NCBI GenBank assembly: GCA_002390675.1
Contig: DGPZ01000102.1
Coordinates: 51,631-115,630 of the forward strand
DNA: 64,000 nt
Origin: Deltaproteobacteria bacterium UBA4427
GTDB taxonomy: Bacteria > Myxococcota_A > UBA9160 > UBA4427
Direction of reading: 5' to 3'
Of the stretch, positions 46,464 through 55,458 are shown piece by piece (position 1 is the first letter of the stretch; each line of letters begins with the position of its first letter). The notes below the pieces were generated by a model. It was not told where the DNA came from. It did not search any database and was given only the letters and a program-made list of their open reading frames with translations. The position numbers were made by a program, and so were the translations under genes.

Positions 46464-46886
46464 TTAGGCCGAAGGCTTGAAATGGATAAGAGTTTCGCGC
46501 CCAAGATCCTCAAAGGTCGCATGGACGGGCATTCCCACGAAAACGGCGCCGGCTTCACAATCGACAATATTCGTCGTGAGGCGCGGTCCTTCTTCGAGTT
46601 CGACGATCGCTACCACGTAAGGCACGCGCGGGCGCTGTGCCGGGTCGAGACCGATGCGATCTATCGTGTACGAATAAATTTCCGCGCGACCGCTCACGTC
46701 TTTCCAGGACCAATCATCCGAGAGACAGTTCGGGCACCGGCTTCGGGGATAAAAGAAGAAGCCGTCGCGAGGACATTCCTGAAGCCGAAGCTTACCTTCT
46801 CGTGCGGCATCGAAGTAGGGGGCGCTCGTCGGCGTACGCCGAGGAATAGGCCGGCCGTTTTCTGCGAAGGGTTGCTCAACACGCAT
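46464..46886 (-). CDS. DUF35/OB-fold Zn-ribbon protein, partner of the thiolase-like protein
   Basis: 140 residues: an N-terminal rubredoxin-like zinc ribbon with CPRDGFFFYPRSRCPNC (three Cys seen; the first knuckle reads C-P-R-D rather than CxxC) and a C-terminal OB-fold (YVVAIVELEEGPRLTTNIV). DUF35 proteins bind acyl-CoA and pair with thiolase-like proteins; in steroid side-chain degradation a DUF35 domain pairs with the Ltp2 aldolase. The start codon lies 4 bases after the thiolase-like stop, so they are translationally linked. Confidence 0.88.
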   Translation of the reverse strand: MRVEQPFAENGRPIPRRTPTSAPYFDAAREGKLRLQECPRDGFFFYPRSRCPNCLSDDWSWKDVSGRAEIYSYTIDRIGLDPAQRPRVPYVVAIVELEEGPRLTTNIVDCEAGAVFVGMPVHATFEDLGRETLIHFKPSA

Positions 46887-46890
46887 AATA

Positions 46891-48084
46891 CTAGGCGCCC
46901 TCCATCACGAGGCCGACGTTCGAAGCCATCAGACCGCCAACGCCCGTCACGTATGCGGCGTCCGCCTTTGCCAGCTGCCGGTCTTCGGCGCGACCCTGAA
47001 TTTGCGTAAGCGCATCAATCACGTGGGATAGCCCACCTGCGGCCCCGCCTTGCCCCATACCGAGCTGGCCGCCGTGGGTGTTGATCGGGAAGTCGCCGGA
47101 GAAGCTCAGGTCGTGTTCTTCGACAAAAGCACCCCCCTGCCCTTTCTTAACGAAGCCAGCATCTTCGAGCGTCATTAATACAGTGATCGTGAAGCAATCG
47201 TAGAAAGAGCAGAAGTCGATCGCCGAGCGATCGATGCCCGCCATTCCAAAAGCTTTGTCCGCGGAAGGCTTCGCGGGGGTCACAGTCAAATCATCCATGT
47301 AGCTCACGGTCTTGTGACTAATGCGCTCGCCGTAGCCGGTCAAGAAGACGGGGCGATGCTTTGCTTTCTTTGCCCGCTCAGCACTTGTTAGAACCACCGC
47401 GCCTCCACCGAAGCAAGGCATCACCATTTCCAGAAGGTGAACGGGATCGCTGACCATAGGCGATGCGAGGACATCATCGATAGTAATCGGCTTGTCCTTA
47501 AAGACGGCCTTCGGATTTTTGAGCGCGCTATTGCGTTCATCCACCGCGATCTTCGCCAAGGTTTCCGGCGCAACGCCGTATTGGCTCATGTACCGCTGGG
47601 CAACCATCGCGAAGGAGGGAGCCGCAGCCACTAAGCCATAGGGAATATCGAACTGCCCCTGCGGCGAGCCCCAAGCGTCTCCCATCAGATAGGGCGGCAT
47701 GATCATCTTCGCCGCATCACCGCCGGCTTCGACCGGAGCCGGAGTCGAGTGCACTAGAACGAGGACCGTCTCGCACAATCCGATTTCGATCGCAGCCGCC
47801 GCACGCCAAATCATTCCTGCAGAACTTGCGCCACCTATGTCTACGACTTCACCGAAATTCGCCTGGATCTGCAGATATTCAGCGAGTGCCAATGGTGGAA
47901 AGAGGGGCGACTCCTGAAGGCCCCCAATCACGAGGCCGTCGACCTCACCCTTGTCGATTCCAGCGTCGGAGAGCGCTTCCGCGGCGAGCTTTGCGCAGGC
48001 CTCCATACTGAACATGGGTTGGTCCCATTTCCGTTGCGGGGCCCACTCGGTGAATCCGACGAGGGCGGCGGATCGTTTGCCCAT
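46891..48084 (-). CDS. Thiolase-superfamily protein lacking the nucleophilic Cys (Ltp2/SCP2-like)
   Basis: A 397-residue thiolase fold: LVGFTEWAPQ, GEVDGLVIGG, then VDIGGASSAGMIWRAAAAI where thiolases carry the nucleophilic Cys (usually in xGxCxS). Here the position is Ala/Ser, so normal thiolysis is unlikely. The H-box is FYDCFT rather than HDCF; Ltp2-type aldolases use tyrosines in this fold. The C-terminal INTHGGQLGMGQGGAAGG loop is kept. With the DUF35 gene next to it, retro-aldol cleavage of a beta-hydroxyacyl-CoA is a reasonable hypothesis. ATG 48084; transcribed after the P450 gene with an 89-base gap. Confidence 0.9.
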   Translation of the reverse strand: MGKRSAALVGFTEWAPQRKWDQPMFSMEACAKLAAEALSDAGIDKGEVDGLVIGGLQESPLFPPLALAEYLQIQANFGEVVDIGGASSAGMIWRAAAAIEIGLCETVLVLVHSTPAPVEAGGDAAKMIMPPYLMGDAWGSPQGQFDIPYGLVAAAPSFAMVAQRYMSQYGVAPETLAKIAVDERNSALKNPKAVFKDKPITIDDVLASPMVSDPVHLLEMVMPCFGGGAVVLTSAERAKKAKHRPVFLTGYGERISHKTVSYMDDLTVTPAKPSADKAFGMAGIDRSAIDFCSFYDCFTITVLMTLEDAGFVKKGQGGAFVEEHDLSFSGDFPINTHGGQLGMGQGGAAGGLSHVIDALTQIQGRAEDRQLAKADAAYVTGVGGLMASNVGLVMEGA

Positions 48085-48173
48085 TCTATTTCCTTTCGTG
48101 CGCCGGATGCGTAGTACTATCGCGGCCTATTACTTGGCAACCTAGAGTTGACGAAAAACTCCCGGACGATCTG

Positions 48174-49361
48174 TTATTCGGGGCGGATACGGACTGGCAG
48201 CGTTCGCAGCCCGCATGCAAAAGCGGGAGCGTTCTTAGGCGGCATGCCTTCCGTCGTTCGCTCGAGATTCGGCAACCGATTCAAGATCGCTTCGAAGGTA
48301 CAGCGAAGTTCGAGCCGAGCAATATTGGCTCCCATGCAGAAATGCGTGCCTATCCCGAACGAGACGTGAGGGTTCGGGTGTCGCGTGATATCGAATTTCT
48401 GCGGATTCGGAAAGACAGCCTCATCGCGATTTGCGCTGGCGTACATCAAGAGCACCTGGTCTCCAGACTTGATCGTCTGTCCGTGCATTTCCACGTCACA
48501 GGTGGCCGTTCGGCTCATGTTAAGGAGTGGACTGACCCAGCGGATCATCTCTTCAATCGCATCAGGCATGCGCTCCGGTTCATTTCGAAGCAGGGCCAAT
48601 TGGTCTGGGTTTTCGAGCAGAGCGAGCGTCCCGCCTGCGATCACGTGCCGCGTCGTATCACTGCCACCATTCAGGAGCAGAAGAGACTCGGAAGCGATCA
48701 AAACGTCATCGCGCTTCGTATCACCTTCTTCGGACTTTGCGACGATCTTCGAAAACCAATCTTCGCCGAGGCCATTCTTACGTCGATCCGCGGCAACACC
48801 CATAGCCTCCCCGAAATAACCCTGCGCCATGGCCATCAATTCGTCGGAGGCGTAACGAGGCCCGCCCCCGCCGGCCATCGTCGTCTCTGCAATGTTTGCA
48901 TAACGTGGCCAGTCCTCATCTTTTAGTCCAAGCGCTTCAATGATGACTCGAACTGGAAGCGGAATCGCGATTTCCTTAACAAGATCAAACTCCGTGCGCC
49001 CTTCGAGACCATCAAAGATGTCATCGACGATCCGCTGGATTCGCGGCACGAATTGCTTCGCGCCTCGCGGCGTAATGTCTTTTTGGAAGATGCGACGGAA
49101 AGCGAGATGCTTAGGATCGTCATTATCGATCATCGAACCGGAGCCCGGCGTATTCGGACGGGAGCCCTCCGCACTCGAGAAGCGTTTCGGGTCGCGAGAG
49201 ATCGATACGATATCAGCGTGATGAGAGATGCCCCAAATCTCGTTGATCTCGTCCCAATAGACCGGCGCATTCGCCCGAAGCCAGGCGTAAGTCGGCTCTG
49301 GGTCTCCCTCGTACAGGTCGCGATCGAGCAGATCAATTTTCATTTCTTCAGCTGCAGACAT
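48174..49361 (-). CDS. Cytochrome P450
   Basis: Soluble bacterial monooxygenase of 395 residues. Motifs: I-helix LLLLNGGSDTTRHVIAGG, E-x-x-R in EEMIRWVSPLLNMSR, and the heme loop HVSFGIGTHFCMGANIARLE with the axial Cys. The pattern resembles the CYP125/142/124 (steroid and branched lipid) and CYP107 groups, but assignment by eye is not safe. It needs a ferredoxin and reductase, not encoded nearby. It is first of the P450 - thiolase-like - DUF35 - LLM set. ATG 49361 with AAGGAA upstream. Confidence 0.95.
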   Translation of the reverse strand: MSAAEEMKIDLLDRDLYEGDPEPTYAWLRANAPVYWDEINEIWGISHHADIVSISRDPKRFSSAEGSRPNTPGSGSMIDNDDPKHLAFRRIFQKDITPRGAKQFVPRIQRIVDDIFDGLEGRTEFDLVKEIAIPLPVRVIIEALGLKDEDWPRYANIAETTMAGGGGPRYASDELMAMAQGYFGEAMGVAADRRKNGLGEDWFSKIVAKSEEGDTKRDDVLIASESLLLLNGGSDTTRHVIAGGTLALLENPDQLALLRNEPERMPDAIEEMIRWVSPLLNMSRTATCDVEMHGQTIKSGDQVLLMYASANRDEAVFPNPQKFDITRHPNPHVSFGIGTHFCMGANIARLELRCTFEAILNRLPNLERTTEGMPPKNAPAFACGLRTLPVRIRPE

Positions 49362-49481
49362 CGTTCTCGTTCCTTGGATAGGTTTAGTTACCGCACATGA
49401 GCGGCCCCCATCCTAGATCGCAGAAGCGGCTTTCGCCGCAGCCTAAAACCGATCTCTGCGCGAAGAATTGGCCCCTCGGAC

Positions 49482-50624
49482 CTACTCGTCTTCTTCGGAT
49501 TCCGCGTCTTCCTGACCTTCCGGCAGCGGCATTTCGAAAATCTCGCGACGACGGGCGTCCAGCTGCGGAGCCGCCTCTTCGGCGATCTCGTTGAGGCGAT
49601 CGATCAAGCCACGAAGTAGTCCGACCTTCTTTCGATTGAAGTGCAATCGCAGCCGCGGCAAATGATCGACCTCGCCCTCTTCTTCGGGCAAGGCATCTGT
49701 ACACTCGATCACCCCAGACGTCAGCAGCGGAGCAAACTCTTTGCTCAACCCCAAGAGCTGTTCATCGGAAGGCGCGAAATGCAGCCGCATCACGAGATGG
49801 TCGCCTACGAAACGACTCGAATGATAGTTGCGGTAGAAGCCTTCGATCTCGGCCACTGCTTCGTCGATCGAGTCAGTGACGCGAATTAGATTCATGTCCT
49901 CGACGTCGATCAAGCCTCGCTCGCGAAGGTGAGTGTCGACGTACTCCAGCCAGTCCTTCCAATAACGGCCGCCCGGTTCATCGATGAAGACGATGGGCAC
50001 GATCTCGCTCTTTCCTGTCTGAATAAGGGTGAGCGACTCGAAGCCTTCGTCGTGGGTACCGAAGCCGCCGGGGAAAAGCGCGATCGCATGCGCTTCCTTC
50101 ACGAAGACAACCTTGCGCGTGAAGAAATATCGGAAGTTGATCAACTTCGGATCGTCGGCAATGGTCTCATTCGCAGACTGTTCAAAGGGAAGCCTAATAT
50201 TGACGCCAAAGGAGGCATCTCGGCCCGCCCCGCCTTGCGCTGCACCCATGATTCCGTCGCCCGCGCCGGTGATTACCATCCACCCGGAACGCACGAGTCG
50301 CTCTGAAAATTCGAAGGCGTTGCCCCAATCGGGATGCTTCGGATCTGTGCGCGCGCTCCCGAAGACCGCGATCTTGCGATTCTCCGAATGTGGGCTGAAT
50401 ACGCGAAAAGCGTGCCGCAATTCCTTCAGCGCGCTGTTCACGAGCTTCAACTCGGCCCGGGAAGTCCCGTCGCGGAGAAGATGAATACTCGTCGTCAGCA
50501 GCTGCCGGACGAGCTCGATATCTTCGGGAGAAGATGACTCCCGCGAAGCGGCGTCGATCAGCTCCTCGATCCGATCATTAAGGTCGTTCCGACGGAGTTC
50601 GTAGCGGCGGCGAGGAGGCGACAT
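49482..50624 (-). CDS. LOG/TIGR00730-family protein with C-terminal extension
   Basis: A 380-residue Rossmann-fold protein. The core (about 80-265) has KIAVFGSARTDP, GWMVITGAGDGIMGAAQGGAGR and ALFPGGFGTHDEGFESLTL, the PGGxGTxxE motif of LOG phosphoribohydrolases (cytokinin riboside 5'-monophosphate type). N-terminal ~80 and C-terminal ~115 residues are additional, as in a longer subgroup. The acidic tail (EDAESEEDE) is unusual. Actual substrate unknown. No SD seen at ATG 50624. Confidence 0.9.
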   Translation of the reverse strand: MSPPRRRYELRRNDLNDRIEELIDAASRESSSPEDIELVRQLLTTSIHLLRDGTSRAELKLVNSALKELRHAFRVFSPHSENRKIAVFGSARTDPKHPDWGNAFEFSERLVRSGWMVITGAGDGIMGAAQGGAGRDASFGVNIRLPFEQSANETIADDPKLINFRYFFTRKVVFVKEAHAIALFPGGFGTHDEGFESLTLIQTGKSEIVPIVFIDEPGGRYWKDWLEYVDTHLRERGLIDVEDMNLIRVTDSIDEAVAEIEGFYRNYHSSRFVGDHLVMRLHFAPSDEQLLGLSKEFAPLLTSGVIECTDALPEEEGEVDHLPRLRLHFNRKKVGLLRGLIDRLNEIAEEAAPQLDARRREIFEMPLPEGQEDAESEEDE

Positions 50625-50701
50625 CGGTCGCGATCATAGCCGTAGACGAGCCCAATGCCTCTATCGCTGTTTTTTCGGCTCTAAAAACCGCATGCGACGC
50701 C

Positions 50702-51139
50702 CTACTTCTTCATAGCCTTGAGCATGGCACCCATCTGCGCGTGCACCTTCTGGATCGCCTTGAGCGGGCGGATCATCACCTTGAAGTCGATGATCTTCCC
50801 ATCATCATTCCATTTGATCATGTCCACGCCATTGACCTTAATGCCATCTATTTCGGTCGTGAACTCGAGTACGGCGTCATGATCTCCCACGACTTCGCGA
50901 ACATATTGGAACTTCGACTCGTCACTCTTTTTTTCACCGCCGTCCTTCTTTTCGCCGGGAAAGACGTTGAAAGCCGCAAGGAGGTATAGCTTTGTGATGT
51001 CGCGACCTACTTGGGGCGTATGCACGACCGGAGACTGGAACACGACATCGTCCGCAAGCAATTTATCGAGGGCTTCGCCGCTCACGTTTCGGACATAGTT
51101 ATGCCAGGCTTTGACACCTTCGGTCGCGGGGGAACTCAT
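50702..51139 (-). CDS. SnoaL/NTF2-like protein
   Basis: 145 residues with an NTF2-like fold: VKAWHNYVRN, LLADDVVFQSPVVHTPQVGR, then YVREVVGDHDAVLEFTTEIDG and WNDDGKIIDFKVMIRPLKA. The phrase DMIKWNDDGKI is typical of SnoaL-like proteins. Function unknown. ATG 51139 is preceded by AGGAAAGAAGA; the frame extends to 51280 without an SD site and I reject that part. Confidence 0.85.
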   Translation of the reverse strand: MSSPATEGVKAWHNYVRNVSGEALDKLLADDVVFQSPVVHTPQVGRDITKLYLLAAFNVFPGEKKDGGEKKSDESKFQYVREVVGDHDAVLEFTTEIDGIKVNGVDMIKWNDDGKIIDFKVMIRPLKAIQKVHAQMGAMLKAMKK

Positions 51140-51228
51140 TCTTCTTTCCTCTATGTATCTCGTGTCGCGCGCAGGCGAGTGCCGGGCAATCGTCGACCGC
51201 GAAACTGGTCTATGTAGGCGATATGCGA

Positions 51229-51459
51229 CTACAGAAATTTCTGGGGAACGCTGCTGATCGCGGCGTAGATTCCGAAGCAAAGTCCGCCGACCGCAGCGGC
51301 AGCGGGTGGAGCATCGGGGAAGATCATTATGGCCAAGACCGGGCCTGCTACGAGCCCGACTGCAACAACCGAGTAGCCAAAGGGATGCGTGCGCACTTCA
51401 TGCACCAGCTTCTCTCTGAACGTCTTAAGCTTCGCCTGCCCATCGGAATCTTCGGTCAT
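51229..51459 (-). CDS. Small two-helix membrane protein
   Basis: 76 residues. A charged N-terminus (KLKTFREKLVHEVRTH) precedes two hydrophobic helices (YSVVAVGLVAGPVLAIMIF and AAAAVGGLCFGIYAAIS). No family recognised. ATG 51459 has GGAGGG 5 bases upstream, a strong start. It lies 90 bases before the SnoaL-like gene on the same strand. Confidence 0.7.
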   Translation of the reverse strand: MTEDSDGQAKLKTFREKLVHEVRTHPFGYSVVAVGLVAGPVLAIMIFPDAPPAAAAVGGLCFGIYAAISSVPQKFL

Positions 51460-51638
51460 GAATCCCTCCATCGCCGGCATCAAGCGCGGGCTCGCACGGA
51501 ATTCCGGAATGAATCCAGCCTAGCCCCCATCAACCATGCGCGTCATGCAGCCGCCGGTTGCGAGGTAATACGTTCAGTCAGCCGCAGTACAACCGGCTGC
51601 GACCAGCAGCTCCACCGGCATAGCTAAGCCAAAGCGGA

Positions 51639-52280
51639 CTAACGCTCGATCGCCGCGACAATTCGCCCCGCAAGATCCGCGAGCACGGCATCGTGCGCCG
51701 CAACCACTGCTTCATTCGAGTCACTCGCGAGGGCAATCGACTCGTCCATCGCATAGAGCTCCGCGGGAGTATCGCTGCCCATTCGAACGATCGCCCAACG
51801 AATCCTGACCCGAAGCGTCTGGCCATCTACGACGATCAGATCGTCGACATGAAGCCGCACCTTCACATCAAAGGGGAACGGTGCCTTCGCAGGATAAGTG
51901 CTCACGCGAGCCGAGCCCGTCTGTCGCGCGACTTCGAGTCCGAGTCCGCGCAGGAAATTCTTCTCGAATCCGCCTAGCCACCTCGTGAACTCATCAAGTT
52001 CGATCCGGCCACCGGCCCGGAGGCGCGCATGCTGCGGGCGATCGAGATAGGCGGGAAGCCGTACTGGACCGATCAAAATAGAAACAGCGCTGCCCGAATC
52101 GAGAGACGTGTCCGGCACGGCTCCGGAACCAAGAATAAAATGTTCAACTGTTGGACTTCGGCCGATACATCCGACGGAGGATAAGGCGGTCAGCGCAACA
52201 ACAAAAACTAACATTAAAGTTCGAAATTCGAGACCCAACGAGCCTATGCTTGCAGGACGCGTTTTAAGTTGGCGAATCAT
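51639..52280 (-). CDS. pqiC: PqiC-like lipoprotein (ABC transport auxiliary)
   Basis: Outer-membrane lipoprotein of the Pqi lipid-transport system. 213 residues: signal peptide with lipobox SSVGC near residue 38, then the PqiC/YmbA-like fold (HFILGS, VSILIGPVRLPAYLDRPQ, FTRWLGGFEKNFLRGLGLEV). PqiC normally links PqiB to the outer membrane. ATG 52280 overlaps the pqiB stop by 4 bases. Last gene of the pqiA1-A2-B-C operon. Confidence 0.88.
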   Translation of the reverse strand: MIRQLKTRPASIGSLGLEFRTLMLVFVVALTALSSVGCIGRSPTVEHFILGSGAVPDTSLDSGSAVSILIGPVRLPAYLDRPQHARLRAGGRIELDEFTRWLGGFEKNFLRGLGLEVARQTGSARVSTYPAKAPFPFDVKVRLHVDDLIVVDGQTLRVRIRWAIVRMGSDTPAELYAMDESIALASDSNEAVVAAHDAVLADLAGRIVAAIER

Positions 52281-53884
52281 TCGGCCTTCCCCCTGAGCAG
52301 CTCTTCGGGATATTCTTCGAGCCGCTCCGCAAGCAACCGCAGAGACTCGGCTGCGCCCGCGAGATCAACGACCAGTGTTTCCAGTTCCTGCGCCATTGCA
52401 GAATCCGGTGCGATCAGTGCATCGGCCGAGGCCAACGTCGACTCGAGCTTCTCAAGGGAAGCCGTCATAGTCGGCAACAGATCCGTATTCGCCGAGGCGG
52501 TGAGGGCCTCAACCGAAACCAAGGTTTCCGCAAGACTCGCGAAGACACGGTCGAGATTCTCTCCGATCGATTCGATCGGAAGTTTATCGATGCGATCAAC
52601 AATCCCCGTCACGCGCTCCGTGATAGCATCAAGCCCACCCGAGACCGTCGGCAGCACCGGGTAGCCGCGACCGAATTGAATTTCCGCAGGCTTTGCACCC
52701 TCAATGAAGTCGAAAGCGACTGCCTTCTGACCCGTGATGATGTTATTCGTCGCTAGTTGCGCACGGAAGCCTCGCGCGACCATGCTCTTAAGCACGCTCG
52801 CCTGATTGACTTTGATGTCACGGCCCGCCAGGCCGAGCCGCTCCGGCTCGATTTCAATGACCACCGGAATACGAAACTCATTCGTATCGAGATCGAGTTC
52901 GATGTCGACATCCAGGACCTCTCCCAACTTGATTCCTCGAAACTCGACCGGCGAACCGTGTACCAGGCCAGATACGGAGTCCTCGAAAAAGAGCATATAG
53001 CGGGTCTTACGCGAATAACGTGGCCGCCGCGTGGCCTGCTTGTTCGGATAGAGTTCGAAGACCATGTTCTCAGGAACATCTTGCGCGACAGTGACCGTGG
53101 CCGGCGTTTCAAAAGCAATACCGCCGACCAACATGGACATCAGCGAAGGCGTGTCGACTTGGACACCCTCTGCAGTGACCACGGCATCTAGGCCGGAGGC
53201 ATTCCAGAAGCGGGTCGTCGAGCGAACCCGATCATCATGCGGCGCTTCGACGAAAACCTGGACGTTGACCGATTCTCCCGCTTCGTCGAGTTCGTAACCC
53301 GCGATCTGTCCGACATTTAACCATCGGTAATAGACCGGCGAGCCGACGTCTACGGATCCCAATTCCTGAGCGCGCAGATGAAAAAGCGTGCCGGGTTTGT
53401 CCGACCGGACGACCGGCACTTTCTCAAGCCCTTCGAAAACCCGAGCCCGCTCCCCCTCACTCGAAGGATCGACAGCCAGGTACGCGCCGGAGAGCAGCGT
53501 ATCGACGCCCGAAATTTCGGCGGCGGAGACCTCGGCACGAACGACCCAAAAGCGCGTCTTCTCCGTAAGAAAGCCCGAGAGTTCCTTTGCCATGCTCGCT
53601 GTGACCTTAACCCGCGAAAGGTCCTCGTTCAGCTCAACCGTCTCGACGACGCCGACATCAACTTCTTTGTACTTCAGCTTTGTTTGGCCAGCGACGATGC
53701 CCTCGGCGCTCTCGAACACGATCGTAATTTGCGGGCCCTGTTCCGACCAAGCCCAGTAGGCGAGGTAGAGACCGACCAACGCTGCGATCAGCGGAATCAG
53801 CCAAACGATTGAAGGGCGTGCTTTCGCTCGAACAATCGCGCGAGGCGCCGCGCCCCCGTCCTGGCCCACTTCATCATTCGCCAT
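52277..53884 (-). CDS. pqiB: PqiB-like protein with three MCE/MlaD domains
   Basis: 535 residues: membrane helix at 24-45 (SIVWLIPLIAALVGLYLAYW) and three MCE domains at about 50-140, 160-220 and 290-400 (QITIVFESAEGI, VDVGSPVYYRWLNVGQIAG, SGLVHGSPVEFRGIKLGEV). A helical C-terminal region follows. This is the PqiB layout: MCE hexamers form a tunnel across the periplasm for lipids. The length is close to E. coli PqiB. The start overlaps the upstream pqiA2-like gene by 11 bases. Confidence 0.93.
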   Translation of the reverse strand: MANDEVGQDGGAAPRAIVRAKARPSIVWLIPLIAALVGLYLAYWAWSEQGPQITIVFESAEGIVAGQTKLKYKEVDVGVVETVELNEDLSRVKVTASMAKELSGFLTEKTRFWVVRAEVSAAEISGVDTLLSGAYLAVDPSSEGERARVFEGLEKVPVVRSDKPGTLFHLRAQELGSVDVGSPVYYRWLNVGQIAGYELDEAGESVNVQVFVEAPHDDRVRSTTRFWNASGLDAVVTAEGVQVDTPSLMSMLVGGIAFETPATVTVAQDVPENMVFELYPNKQATRRPRYSRKTRYMLFFEDSVSGLVHGSPVEFRGIKLGEVLDVDIELDLDTNEFRIPVVIEIEPERLGLAGRDIKVNQASVLKSMVARGFRAQLATNNIITGQKAVAFDFIEGAKPAEIQFGRGYPVLPTVSGGLDAITERVTGIVDRIDKLPIESIGENLDRVFASLAETLVSVEALTASANTDLLPTMTASLEKLESTLASADALIAPDSAMAQELETLVVDLAGAAESLRLLAERLEEYPEELLRGKAE

Positions 53885-54533
53885 CTGCGTCTCCTACTCC
53901 TTCGTCCGCGTCGGTCATCATCTGATCCCAGATCAGACGAGGATCGAAACTCTCTGCAGCGAACATGGTCAATACCACGACCGCACCAAAGAATAAGGCC
54001 CCCAGCTTCGCTTCAACCGACGCCAACGACCCCAGGTTAACCAGCGCGACCAGGATCGTCACCACATAGACATCGACCATCGACCATCGACCCACCGCTT
54101 CAACGACCCGATAGAGTCGCGCACGATCATGAGGGCGCCACTGGCTGCCTCGCTGAACCGACAACGCTAAAGACCCGAGGGCTATGATTTTTAGCACCGG
54201 CACGATCACGCTGGCTACGAAGACGATCAACGAAAGTGGCCACATTCCGTGCGCGAAGAGGTAGACCACGCCTGAAAGGATCGTATCGGCTTGCGGTCGC
54301 CCGAGCGTCGTCACTTCCATGACGGGATAAATATTCGCCGGCACATAACAAATGACCGCAGCGATCAGCAACGACCACGTACGGGCGAGACTATTCGGCT
54401 TACGGCGATGAATCGCAGTGCGACATCGTGGGCATCCCAGTCCATGAATCGGCCCCAAAGGTACGGAAACAACTAACTCGCAGGTATGACACTGCGCATA
54501 GGGGCCTGCAGGGTCTGTCGTTGCAGCGCTCAT
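53874..54533 (-). CDS. PqiA-like membrane protein, second half
   Basis: 219 residues. A zinc ribbon (CHTCELVVSVPLGPIHGLGCPRC) precedes four membrane helices with PANIYPVMEVTTLG, the PqiA signature, and WSMVDVYVVTILVAL. PqiA normally has two such units in one chain; here the unit is encoded separately. ATG 54533 overlaps the stop of the upstream PqiA-like gene in ATGA, so the halves are probably made in equal amounts and assemble. Confidence 0.92.
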   Translation of the reverse strand: MSAATTDPAGPYAQCHTCELVVSVPLGPIHGLGCPRCRTAIHRRKPNSLARTWSLLIAAVICYVPANIYPVMEVTTLGRPQADTILSGVVYLFAHGMWPLSLIVFVASVIVPVLKIIALGSLALSVQRGSQWRPHDRARLYRVVEAVGRWSMVDVYVVTILVALVNLGSLASVEAKLGALFFGAVVVLTMFAAESFDPRLIWDQMMTDADEGVGDADGE

Positions 54534-55129
54534 TTGAGGTCCCCGATTCTGCGCCAAACGATTTCAGCATCCAAGAACGATGCCGCGCCAGCGAGGGTGG
54601 GGATCAAGAGGCCGAACGCCCAAAGCGCAATTCCCGGGACGATGTCGGCCATGTCAGCCAATTTCACGACCGCAACGAAAATCCCGATCAAGAACACTTC
54701 CATCATGCTCCACGGACGGAATCGCTCGACCTCTCTAAACGCGATAACCGCGCCAGGAAGAGCACGGCCGAAATGCAGCGGCGCAAGCACGTACAAAAGG
54801 AGGCCGATCTCAAGCGCCGGGGCGACGATCGTCGTCATGAAAACGAGTGCGGCGACCGCGAAACGTCCCTGTTCCCAAAGCGCAACCGAGCCGGAAATGA
54901 GCGTCGTCTGGGTGATCTGTCCCTGCATCTCAAATGAAAGAAAGGGGTAGGCGTTTGCTACAACAAAAAGAATCGCGGCGGCGGTGATGAGCGCGAGAGT
55001 GTATTCGACGGTCTGTCGTTGGCGACGGAAGATCGTCCCACCACACCGCATACAGATAGCCGCTCCCCCATCCGGGATGTCGGGTTCATCGCAAATCGCA
55101 TCACAATGGTGGCATCCGATTACCGACAC
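54530..55129 (-). CDS. PqiA-like membrane protein, first half
   Basis: 199 residues. Zinc ribbon (CHHCDAICDEPDIPDGGAAICMRC) and four membrane helices with ANAYPFLSFEMQGQ and WSMMEVFLIGIFVAVVKL, matching one PqiA unit. I chose GTG 55129 (AGGA 7 bases upstream) over TTG 55132. First gene of the operon. Function inferred: inner-membrane part of the Pqi lipid-transport system. Confidence 0.92.
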   Translation of the reverse strand: MSVIGCHHCDAICDEPDIPDGGAAICMRCGGTIFRRQRQTVEYTLALITAAAILFVVANAYPFLSFEMQGQITQTTLISGSVALWEQGRFAVAALVFMTTIVAPALEIGLLLYVLAPLHFGRALPGAVIAFREVERFRPWSMMEVFLIGIFVAVVKLADMADIVPGIALWAFGLLIPTLAGAASFLDAEIVWRRIGDLK

Positions 55130-55458
55130 CAACGCTTCCTTCTCTTCGTGCTCTTCATAAGCGTGACGGGGCTTCTGTTCGGCTCATAGGTGAGCGCAAT
55201 CATACTGAACTCAGCTCAAGGCGTAGGGGCCTGGCGCGACAGAGGGGCTCTAACCTCGATTTAAAGCTGAATTTCCTGCGAGACAAACTCGAAGCCTCTA
55301 TTTGACATGCGCCGAGCTCGGCACAATGGCGGGCGGGACAGGAGATGCTCAAAGCAGCAGATACTTAGCGCGGAGTTTGATTCCACGGTCGCAAGGGATG
55401 AGGGCCGGATGGCGGCACTCTATCTCCTGACATAATCCAATCACGCCCCTCGGGGAAA
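55130..55458. other. Intergenic region upstream of the pqi operon
   Basis: About 330 bases between the AGPAT gene and the pqi operon. It contains a perfect 12-base palindrome (GCCGAGCTCGGC, 55311-55322) 4 bases after a TTGACA (55302-55307) on the plus strand. No good -10 or downstream plus-strand gene supports a promoter. No gene seen. Confidence 0.45.

Noticed and set aside
46891..48084. Annotating the thiolase-like gene as acetyl-CoA acetyltransferase
   Set aside because: The nucleophilic Cys position is Ala/Ser, so that activity is not supported.
55302..55327. Plus-strand promoter TTGACA with a weak -10
   Set aside because: No plus-strand gene follows for over 1 kb and the -10 match is poor; spacing does not fit.
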